Positions 1 to 4,569 of a stretch of 5,528 nt of DNA are shown in pieces (position 1 is the first letter of the stretch; each line of letters begins with the position of its first letter). The notes under the pieces were generated by a model that had not been told where the DNA came from, did no database searches, and worked only from the letters and a program-made list of their open reading frames with translations. The DNA lies in the NCBI GenBank assembly GCA_022708385.1, contig JAKIYU010000183.1, positions 1 to 5,528 of the forward strand, in the 5' to 3' direction. Made by a program: the position numbers and the translations under genes. Origin of the DNA: Bacteroidota bacterium (GTDB lineage: Bacteria; Bacteroidota; Bacteroidia; Bacteroidales; PXBB01).

Positions 1-725
1 GATACGGCAGTTACCACATATTTGCCGGCATTAACCGTAGGCAGGTCAGTGGTGGCCACTTCGATGTAGTGAAAACCATTATCGAGTGTGTCGGCTGCAA
101 ACTGGGCATCCATGGGGAATTTATAGACTTTTTTAGAGGTATAGTTAAGCACATTGGCCTGATAGGAATAATTGAGAAGATGAATAAACACGGTATCGGA
201 GCCCAGGTTTGTATTAATGCCGGAACCGGCAAAATAGGGGGCCTGCAGGTTGTTGTTAACGGTAACTTCAATCATAAGCGTGTCCACCACATTGGGGTCA
301 TTGAGGTTGCGCTCGTATATGCCGAGAATACCTATAGAGTCGATGGTGAAAGTGCTTTGAGCACTTAAGGCCAGCTCTCCCGGGTGCAGGGTAAGGTCAT
401 TAAAAAAGGTTGATTTTACATCGAGCACATCGCCAATCATGTGAATCCATGGGCCCGAAAAACCACTGGTGCCATAATCAACAAGAATGGTGGTGTCGGG
501 AAAAAGGTTGTTGCCATACAGTACCGAAGTGTTGGTGTAAAACGCATCCATGGTTTCGCCATAGTTGTACCATCTTTCGTTCGATTTGGAGGGGCTTTTG
601 AAAGGGTGCATCTTTTCAAATTTCTGCCTGTCGAGTTTACGTGGGCTGTCTTTGCCTGGAATGACTTGTGCATTGATGGCAAGAGCAATGACAACACAAA
701 CAAATAAAGTAAATAGTTTTTTCAT
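1..725 (-). CDS. Secreted protein of unknown function, N-terminal part (C-terminus beyond left edge)
   Basis: The reading frame starts at the ATG at 725-723 and stays open to base 1, giving about 241 residues with no stop, so the gene is cut by the window edge. The protein opens with a classic signal peptide (MKKLFTLFVCVVIALAINAQ): two lysines, a hydrophobic core, and a probable signal peptidase I cut between Ala19 and Gln20. The mature part is rich in Asn, Thr, Asp and aromatic residues, with stretches such as WYNYGETMDAFYTNTS and FTIDSIGILGIYERN. This composition suits a beta-rich extracellular domain. I recognise no named family. By analogy with its neighbours it may end in a T9SS sorting domain, but that part is not in the window. 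The start is favoured because the signal peptide begins exactly there and a promoter match lies about 38 bases upstream. It lies 52 bp downstream of the 778-1752 gene on the same strand, with no terminator between them, so read-through is possible. Confidence 0.85.
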   Translation of the reverse strand, partial: MKKLFTLFVCVVIALAINAQVIPGKDSPRKLDRQKFEKMHPFKSPSKSNERWYNYGETMDAFYTNTSVLYGNNLFPDTTILVDYGTSGFSGPWIHMIGDVLDVKSTFFNDLTLHPGELALSAQSTFTIDSIGILGIYERNLNDPNVVDTLMIEVTVNNNLQAPYFAGSGINTNLGSDTVFIHLLNYSYQANVLNYTSKKVYKFPMDAQFAADTLDNGFHYIEVATTDLPTVNAGKYVVTAV

Positions 726-762
726 TTTTTATGTTTTTAATTAATAATAGTTTACGCGATTA

Positions 763-791
763 CAAATATAAAAAAAATTAATATACCACAA
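763..791 (-). promoter_or_regulatory. Probable Bacteroidetes-type promoter for the 1-725 gene
   Basis: On the minus strand, TATATTTG (770-763) matches the Bacteroidetes -7 consensus TANNTTTG exactly. A TTG (791-789) lies 18 bases upstream, close to the usual -33 spacing. The -33 element falls inside the last codons of the 778-1752 gene. The expected transcript start is near 757, leaving a roughly 30-base A-rich leader without a Shine-Dalgarno sequence. This is a consensus match, not a measured start. Confidence 0.6.
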
Positions 792-1752
792 TTTTTTTTA
801 AATAATTCATGTTGAATGATTTAATGGAAAGCAAAAAGGTGCCTTTTTTTATTTCACCGGGCAGAAGCAGGCAAATATCTGAATTGTCTCCTTTAATAAT
901 ATTAATCTCCGAATTAAGAACCTGTGCACCTTTCATATCAAAAAGACCTATTTGCACAGTTTGGTTGGTTAGGGTATAAATTGAAACATTCAAATAATTA
1001 CCATGCACAGGGTTGGGATATACATCTTTAATAACAGGTGCATCAGAAAAGTCCTTGATGTGTGCTGTTGATAAATCTGCCAGGGAAAAAATGCCCATAT
1101 CGGCATCGAAAGGCCACGAAGAAAGCATGCTGTGCCATTCACCATTGCCCAGTTGTTCCCAGGCCAGTTCAGAGCCCTGAGCATCACCATGGGAGGTGCT
1201 TATCAATGCCAGCTCATTGGTGCCGAAATCCGAAAAATCAATGCCTATAGCATATCCCCCTGTAACCCATGCTGCCTGGCCGAAATTAACGAAATGCAAC
1301 TGATTGTCGCTTAATGCGGTTACGGGAATTGAAACGGAATCTATCACATAGCCCGGAGCTATATTCCAAGCAAAGCCGTTTTTGTTGTAGCCCCCCCCCG
1401 AAAGGTCGTACAGATATACTTTAAGGAGTTTACCTGCTTCATTAACATGGACTTTGCCAATGTATAAACCGCAACCCTCAACGAAATAATTTAAGCTGTC
1501 GGTAATATAAAAGACCTGGGCTTTGGCCCTGTCGCCGTAGGCATTGGTACCGCACACATAACCTCCGGCCAGGGCGCTGTCGATAATAAGGGTTCCTGAC
1601 TGGAAACTGACAGGTATCAGGGTGTCGGTAACAGCCTTGGTGTTGAAAGCAGGAGCAAACGTTTTAACCAGACAATGGGGTTTCTGGGCATTAAGAGCTG
1701 TAGTTAATAATATACATATAAGTAAAGGCAGGATTATTTTTGTAAGATGCAT
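778..1752 (-). CDS. T9SS type A sorting domain-containing secreted protein (paralogue of 1923-2837)
   Basis: This is a complete 324-residue protein. Residues 1-22 form a signal peptide ending LNAQ, with the probable cut between Ala22 and Gln23. Residues about 28-228 form one domain of unknown function with the motif GYVCGTNAYGDRAKAQ at 64-79, YDLSGGG at 115-121 and LAWEQLGNGEWHSM near 197-209. Residues about 242-324 are a T9SS type A C-terminal sorting domain: YPNP at 245-248, a central FDMKGAQV strand, and an ending on KKIVVY. Known members of that tail family are exported through the outer membrane and the tail is usually removed on surface attachment. The middle domain matches the protein encoded at 1923-2837, including identical numbering of the YGD motif. 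The codons for Ser118-Gly121 contain nine consecutive G, a possible slippage site. Function is unknown. It is not obviously an enzyme, as no catalytic motif is visible. Confidence 0.92.
   Translation of the reverse strand: MHLTKIILPLLICILLTTALNAQKPHCLVKTFAPAFNTKAVTDTLIPVSFQSGTLIIDSALAGGYVCGTNAYGDRAKAQVFYITDSLNYFVEGCGLYIGKVHVNEAGKLLKVYLYDLSGGGYNKNGFAWNIAPGYVIDSVSIPVTALSDNQLHFVNFGQAAWVTGGYAIGIDFSDFGTNELALISTSHGDAQGSELAWEQLGNGEWHSMLSSWPFDADMGIFSLADLSTAHIKDFSDAPVIKDVYPNPVHGNYLNVSIYTLTNQTVQIGLFDMKGAQVLNSEINIIKGDNSDICLLLPGEIKKGTFLLSIKSFNMNYLKKIVVY
1391..1399 (-). repeat. Nine-G homopolymer tract inside the 778-1752 gene
   Basis: Nine consecutive C on the plus strand read as nine G on the coding strand, spanning the end of the Ser118 codon through the first two bases of the Gly121 codon. 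The present length keeps the frame open to the T9SS tail. Gain or loss of one base would shift the frame upstream of the sorting domain. Confidence 0.95.
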
Positions 1753-1782
1753 GTATAAGGAATTATTTTGTTAATGATAGTG

Positions 1783-1790
1783 CAAATATA
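1783..1790 (-). promoter_or_regulatory. Probable -7 box for the 778-1752 gene
   Basis: TATATTTG on the minus strand is an exact TANNTTTG match 30 bases upstream of the ATG at 1752-1750. A TTG at 1816-1814 could act as the -33 element, but the 23-base gap is a little long. The surrounding bases are nearly identical to the promoter of the 1-725 gene (17 of 20 positions by eye, 761-780 versus 1781-1800). The leader lacks a Shine-Dalgarno sequence. Confidence 0.55.
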
Positions 1791-1857
1791 AAAAAAAGTA
1801 TTTTTAAAAGGAACAATAATATCAAAAAAAATTAAAAAAATTGTTAAACATTTTTGT

Positions 1858-1894
1858 TTTGTTCTAATAAATACAAAAAAAATATCTACATTTG
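1858..1894 (+). promoter_or_regulatory. Probable promoter for the 1923-2837 gene
   Basis: TACATTTG at 1887-1894 is an exact TANNTTTG -7 match, 28 bases before the ATG. The nearest upstream TTTG is at 1858-1861, with a 25-base gap that is longer than the usual 19-21, so the -33 assignment is weak. The leader is A-rich and lacks a Shine-Dalgarno sequence. With the opposing box at 1783-1790, this makes 1753-1922 a divergent promoter region. Confidence 0.5.
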
Positions 1895-1922
1895 CCTCAT
1901 TATTAACTAAAAAAAATATGCA

Positions 1923-2837
1923 ATGAAAAAATTTACACTTTTCTTTTTTGTACTTCTTTTCTGTGCAAATTTAATGGCACAGAAAGAAGTAAGTTCACTT
2001 ATGAACATTAAAGCACCCTTCAACACAGGTGTTAAAACAAACGACACACTTTACCCCGCATCGGCTTTATTACCATGTTTCGACTCTTTGACTTATTACG
2101 GTGGAGCTTTTGGTTATGTAAGTGGAAATAACAATTATGGGGACAAAGAAAAAGCACAGAAGTATGTAAACCCTGGTACAGGAACTGTTTCAAGCGTGTT
2201 GGTGTATGCTCTTGCAAAAACTACAACAGGAACTTCCTCTGTAAAAATTTACGACATCAATCCTACTACAAAAGCACCTAATACATCATTAGGGCAAAGT
2301 ACACCTGTAGCTTTATCAGCTGTAGTGGTAAACAATGTTACACCATATAATTTTACAACTCCCGTAAGCTTTAACGGTGATTTTGCATGCAGTGTTGTAT
2401 TACCTACAGGTGCTACAGACACTTTAGTAATTGTTACTACGAAAAATAATTGTTATTCAAACGATTCACTTACTTGGGAAATGCAGAGCGATAACTTGTG
2501 GTATTCTTTTGAAACTCAGTGGGGTTTAGGTGGCGTTGGTTTAAAAGTTGACATGGTTATTTTTCCCGTTGTTCAGCTCGCTTTAGGCCAGACTCCTATT
2601 GCCGAAGACAACCTTATCAGTATTTATCCGAACCCTGCTAACGATTTTATTAACATTGCTGCTGTAAACAAAGTTGAAAAAGTTTCAGTTTATAATACCA
2701 TGGGACAACTTGTAAATGTGATTGAACCCAACGAAAATATCATGAAGTATGATATTTCCAATTTACAAACAGGCTTTTATATCCTTCAGGTTCAAACCGC
2801 AAAAGGTATAGTAGCAAAAACTATCAGCAAACAGTAA
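1923..2837 (+). CDS. T9SS type A sorting domain-containing secreted protein (paralogue of 778-1752)
   Basis: This is a complete 304-residue protein. Residues 1-19 form a signal peptide (MKKFTLFFFVLLFCANLMAQ, cut before Gln20). Residues about 27-218 form a beta-rich domain with GYVSGNNNYGDKEKAQ at 64-79, VKIYDINPTTKAP near 107-119 and LTWEMQSDNLWYSFETQW at 183-200. Residues about 229-304 are a textbook T9SS type A sorting domain: ISIYPNPANDFINI, KVSVYNTMGQLV, YDISNLQTGFYILQV and a KTISKQ end. The protein is therefore predicted to cross the inner membrane by Sec and the outer membrane by the T9SS. The N-terminal domain aligns with the divergent neighbour (APFNT, DTL.P, the YGD motif, the L.WE...W segment), so the two are paralogues. 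The ATG at 1923 is chosen because the earlier ATG at 1918 meets a stop after two codons. Codons are more AT-rich than those of its paralogue. Ligand and role are unknown. Confidence 0.93.
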   Translation: MKKFTLFFFVLLFCANLMAQKEVSSLMNIKAPFNTGVKTNDTLYPASALLPCFDSLTYYGGAFGYVSGNNNYGDKEKAQKYVNPGTGTVSSVLVYALAKTTTGTSSVKIYDINPTTKAPNTSLGQSTPVALSAVVVNNVTPYNFTTPVSFNGDFACSVVLPTGATDTLVIVTTKNNCYSNDSLTWEMQSDNLWYSFETQWGLGGVGLKVDMVIFPVVQLALGQTPIAEDNLISIYPNPANDFINIAAVNKVEKVSVYNTMGQLVNVIEPNENIMKYDISNLQTGFYILQVQTAKGIVAKTISKQ

Positions 2838-2854
2838 TTTAGTGTTGTGTAAAG

Positions 2855-2962
2855 TGTCATTCTGAATCCCGACTGTAAACGTCGGGATGAAGAATCTATT
2901 TTTCTGTAAATGAGATATTTCGCTTAGTTCGACAGGCTCACTACAAGTCGCTCAATATGACA
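2855..2962. repeat. Non-coding repeat-like element with imperfect inverted ends
   Basis: The stretch begins TGTCATTCTGA (2855-2865) and ends TCAATATGACA (2952-2962). The two ends are inverted repeats with 9 of 11 positions matching. Inside is a perfect 8-bp stem, ATCCCGAC (2866-2873) with GTCGGGAT (2881-2888), around a 7-base loop. The right half contains TTCGACAGGCTCACTACAAG. From memory, sequences of this style are scattered in intergenic regions of many Bacteroidetes genomes. Only one copy is visible here, so its repeat status is inferred. It encodes nothing I can detect. Confidence 0.5.
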
Positions 2963-2985
2963 AAACATACTTAACTTAACATTAG

Positions 2986-3032
2986 TTTTAATATAATAAA
3001 AAAAGGCTGCCTTGTTTGAGGCGGCCTTTTTT
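2986..3032 (+). repeat. 47-bp direct repeat, copy 1 (contains the terminator)
   Basis: This stretch matches 4420-4466 in the same orientation at an offset of 1434 bp. By eye there are two differences in 47 positions: A/C at 2991/4425 and T/A at 3008/4442. The identity includes the loop and the AT-rich bases upstream of the stem, which hairpin function alone would not conserve. Confidence 0.85.
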
Positions 3033-3033
3033 T
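2998..3033. terminator. Bidirectional intrinsic terminator between the convergent genes 1923-2837 and 3072-4211
   Basis: The structure is seven A, GGCTGCC (3005-3011), loop TTGTTTGA, GGCGGCC (3020-3026), then seven T. The stem is complete apart from one G-U pair in plus-strand RNA, or a C-A mismatch in minus-strand RNA. The A and T tracts give a U-run in both directions. It lies 160 bp after the plus-strand stop and 39 bp after the minus-strand stop, so it can serve both genes. A near-identical copy lies at 4432-4466. Confidence 0.88.
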
Positions 3034-3071
3034 GGATTAAAACTACATTTGAATAATAAATAGTTTTTTAA

Positions 3072-4211
3072 TCAGAGTTTTGTAATTTTTCTAAGCACAC
3101 GGGTTCCATCATCAAAGTAAAACTGCATAAAATAAATTCCTTTTGCTAAAAATTCAATATTAATAGTTTCATTTGGCAAAATACTTAAACCCGAAAATAC
3201 AATTTTTCCATATACATCATAAATTAAGAATTGCTTACTTAAGCTATTTACTGGAAAAACAATACTTAACATATCTTCAACAGGATTAGGAAAAATAACA
3301 AGTTCATTATTACTGATGTTTGTTGTACCCGTTACAGGAGGATGCCCCTGCACACAAATGCCAAAATTTGCAGTAGAAAGCGTACTTGTTGCATTAAACA
3401 CACGTATGTAATATGTTTGGCCTATCACAAAGTTATTGCTTAAATAATATTCATTAGAGCTTATGCCGTTGGCATTATGGCATAAAACGACCGTTCCACT
3501 ACAGGTATTACTGATAAGCTCAAAGCCGTGGTTTAAATTGTACGTTGCTTCTAAAGTAATTGAATGAGTAGTATCTGTAGCCACGAATTTATACCAGATA
3601 TCCTGCGAAGCATTGGCAGCGCATGATGGTGCAGAGGCGCTTAATGTTGAGCCACTGAAAGTGGCAGTGGTATAAGTGCAACTGTTATTCGGTGTAAGTG
3701 TTACAGCATTGACACACTCATTATTGGCAGGTGTGGGGTACTTTTGTACACAAATGCCAAAGCTGGCAGTACTTAATGTACTCGTAGCATTAAACACACG
3801 TATGTAATAGGTCTGACCCACCACAAAATTATTGTTGAAATAATATTCATTAGAGCTTATGCCGTTGGCGTTGTGGCACAACACCACTGTACCACCGCAT
3901 GTGTTGCTGATTAACTCGAAGCCGTGATTCAAATTGTACGATGCCTCTAAGGTAATTGAATGGGTAATATCTGTAGCCACGAATTTATACCAGATATCCT
4001 GCGAAGCATTGGCAGCACATGATGGTGCAGCAGTACTTAATGTAGAACCATTAAAAGTGGCTGTAGTGTATGAACAACTATTATTAGGGGTTAATGTAAC
4101 AGCCCCTGAGCAATTATTATTAGCAGGCTGGGCTTTTATGCTTAAAATACCAAGAAAAAAAACAGATGATAAAATAATAAATCTCATAATAAATTTTGCT
4201 TTTATTAACAT
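3072..4211 (-). CDS. Secreted T9SS protein with two tandem 132-residue cysteine-rich repeats
   Basis: This is a 379-residue protein. The signal peptide ends SIKAQ, with the probable cut between Ala27 and Gln28. Two tandem domains follow at about 29-160 and 161-292, differing at about 17 of 132 residues. Each carries six cysteines at matching positions (34, 46, 65, 105, 112, 154, and each plus 132), plus NNSC.YTTATF, SQDIWYKFVAT and GQTYYIRVFNAT. The DIWYKF and YYIRV strands suggest a beta-sandwich related to PPC-type or jelly-roll domains common in Bacteroidetes surface proteins. That fold assignment is inference. The cysteines may form disulfides after export. Residues about 303-379 are a T9SS type A sorting domain (FPNP at 308-311, YDVYGKIVF, GIYFMQF). 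An alternative start at Met9 (4187), beginning MRFIILSS, also gives a good signal peptide and may be the true start. No catalytic motif is seen; an adhesive or binding role is plausible but unproven. Confidence 0.9.
   Translation of the reverse strand: MLIKAKFIMRFIILSSVFFLGILSIKAQPANNNCSGAVTLTPNNSCSYTTATFNGSTLSTAAPSCAANASQDIWYKFVATDITHSITLEASYNLNHGFELISNTCGGTVVLCHNANGISSNEYYFNNNFVVGQTYYIRVFNATSTLSTASFGICVQKYPTPANNECVNAVTLTPNNSCTYTTATFSGSTLSASAPSCAANASQDIWYKFVATDTTHSITLEATYNLNHGFELISNTCSGTVVLCHNANGISSNEYYLSNNFVIGQTYYIRVFNATSTLSTANFGICVQGHPPVTGTTNISNNELVIFPNPVEDMLSIVFPVNSLSKQFLIYDVYGKIVFSGLSILPNETINIEFLAKGIYFMQFYFDDGTRVLRKITKL
3336..3731 (-). repeat. In-gene tandem repeat, C-terminal copy (396 bp)
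   Basis: This encodes residues 161-292 of the same protein and is in frame with the first copy. About 115 of 132 residues are identical by my hand count, and all six cysteines are kept. It is directly followed by a short linker (VTGTTNISNN) and the sorting domain. Confidence 0.92.
3732..4127 (-). repeat. In-gene tandem repeat, N-terminal copy (396 bp)
   Basis: This encodes residues 29-160 of the 3072-4211 protein. It matches 3336-3731 at an offset of exactly 396 bp. Long stretches show no difference even at synonymous sites, for example from the CCACGAATTTATACC segment (plus strand, starting 3977) for about 38 bases. Confidence 0.92.
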
Positions 4212-4236
4212 ATATAATTCATTTAATTTATATTTT

Positions 4237-4362
4237 TTAACCAGTATTCAAAATTAAAAAATAAATCATCAATGTCCGATAAAAATTAAAAAATACGTTT
4301 TCTGAATTTGCAACTTCATTCTCTTTGCTGTTCAACTCTTTTATGATTTCTTGTATCTTCAT
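4237..4362 (-). CDS. Possible 41-residue small protein upstream of the repeat-containing surface protein
   Basis: An ATG at 4362-4360 opens a 41-codon frame ending with TAA at 4239-4237. The product begins MKIQEIIKELNSKENEVANS and continues through VFFNFYRTLMIYFLILNTG: a charged, probably helical first half and a hydrophobic second half. It resembles no family I can name. In its favour, a well-spaced promoter match lies just upstream (-7 box 4388-4381), and its stop is only 25 bases before the ATG of the 3072-4211 gene, so the two could share a transcript. Against it, the ORF is short, in AT-rich DNA, with at best a weak AGAG as ribosome binding site. It could be a leader peptide, a decayed gene start or chance. 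Confidence 0.3.
   Translation of the reverse strand: MKIQEIIKELNSKENEVANSENVFFNFYRTLMIYFLILNTG
4249..4256 (-). promoter_or_regulatory. Possible alternative -7 box close to the 3072-4211 gene
   Basis: TAATTTTG on the minus strand matches TANNTTTG and would start transcription near 4242, about 30 bases before the ATG at 4211. No TTG lies at the right distance upstream, and the region is very AT-rich, so a chance match is quite possible. It lies inside the small ORF at 4237-4362, so it competes with the model in which the 4381-4412 promoter drives both. Confidence 0.3.
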
Positions 4363-4380
4363 GTCTCTTAATGTTTTTAG

Positions 4381-4412
4381 CAAAGATAATAAAAATCTAC
4401 ACTATTTTACAA
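4381..4412 (-). promoter_or_regulatory. Probable promoter upstream of the small ORF and the 3072-4211 gene
   Basis: On the minus strand, TTG (4412-4410), a 21-base spacer and TATCTTTG (4388-4381) match the Bacteroidetes -33/-7 pattern (TTG, 19-21 bases, TANNTTTG). The expected start is near 4374, about 12 bases before the small-ORF ATG and about 160 bases before the surface-protein ATG. It begins just past the terminator copy at 4432-4466, a sensible position for a new transcription unit. Confidence 0.55.
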
Positions 4413-4419
4413 CAGAACC

Positions 4420-4466
4420 TTTTACTATAATAAAAAAAGGCAGCCTTGTTTGAGGCGGCCTTTTTT
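4420..4466 (+). repeat. 47-bp direct repeat, copy 2 (contains the gcvP terminator)
   Basis: This is the second copy of the 2986-3032 sequence, in the same orientation, with two differences in 47. Together the copies bracket the transcription unit of the repeat-containing surface protein. Confidence 0.85.
4432..4466 (-). terminator. Intrinsic terminator downstream of gcvP
   Basis: Minus-strand RNA would form GGCCGCC, loop TCAAACAA, GGCTGCC, followed by seven U. The stem has one internal mismatch (C-U) and extra A-U pairs at its base. It lies 104 bp past the gcvP stop. The plus-strand version also has a T-run but contains an A-G mismatch and no gene that needs it. Confidence 0.75.
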
Positions 4467-4473
4467 GTTTTCA

Positions 4474-4503
4474 TTTAACCGCTGGATTAACCCAGCGGTT
4501 AAA
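4474..4503. repeat. Perfect 12-bp inverted repeat downstream of gcvP
   Basis: TTTAACCGCTGG (4474-4485) pairs perfectly with CCAGCGGTTAAA (4492-4503) around a 6-base loop (ATTAAC). It lacks a following U-run in either direction, so it is not a standard terminator. It could stabilise the gcvP mRNA 3' end or be a remnant of the duplication described at 4487-4525. Its right arm overlaps the duplicated gcvP stop codon. Confidence 0.8.
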
Positions 4504-4525
4504 GATAAATATCTGTTTGCTCACT
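4487..4525 (-). pseudogene. Duplicated 3' end of gcvP (remnant copy)
   Basis: These 39 bases match 4558-4596, the real end of gcvP and its first downstream bases, at an offset of 71 bp with three differences, all transitions. Read on the minus strand, the copy still spells Ser-Glu-Gln-Thr-Asp-Ile-Tyr-Leu-stop, against Ser-Glu-Gln-Thr-Asp-Thr-Tyr-Leu-stop in gcvP. One difference is synonymous, one changes Thr to Ile, and one lies after the stop. No start codon or longer frame precedes it, so it is not a gene. Confidence 0.8.
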
Positions 4526-4569
4526 GAAAAATATTCATTTTATATCCTCTAAAAGGGTTAACCCAACGG

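Noticed and set aside
69..707. Several open frames of 60-100 codons on both strands
   Set aside because: All overlap the secreted protein at 1-725, which has a signal peptide, an upstream promoter match and an uninterrupted frame to the edge.
1918..1926. Two-codon upstream frame (ATG CAA TGA) whose stop overlaps the ATG at 1923
   Set aside because: It is likely chance in an A-rich leader. It could in principle cause translational coupling, but nothing else supports this.
2866..2888. Hairpin after the 1923-2837 gene as a possible terminator
   Set aside because: The 8-bp stem is not followed by a U-run; the much better terminator lies at 2998-3033.
3336..4127. Regularly repeated DNA as a possible CRISPR array
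   Set aside because: There are only two 396-bp copies, they are coding and in frame, and there is no short-repeat and spacer structure.
3934..4257. A 107-codon plus-strand open frame
   Set aside because: It is antisense to the first tandem repeat and signal peptide of the surface protein. The opposite strand carries the repeats, cysteines and sorting domain.
4555..4564. GGGTTAACCC palindrome just after the gcvP stop
   Set aside because: A ten-base palindrome with no loop and only a short T-run on the minus strand is too weak to call as a terminator or operator.
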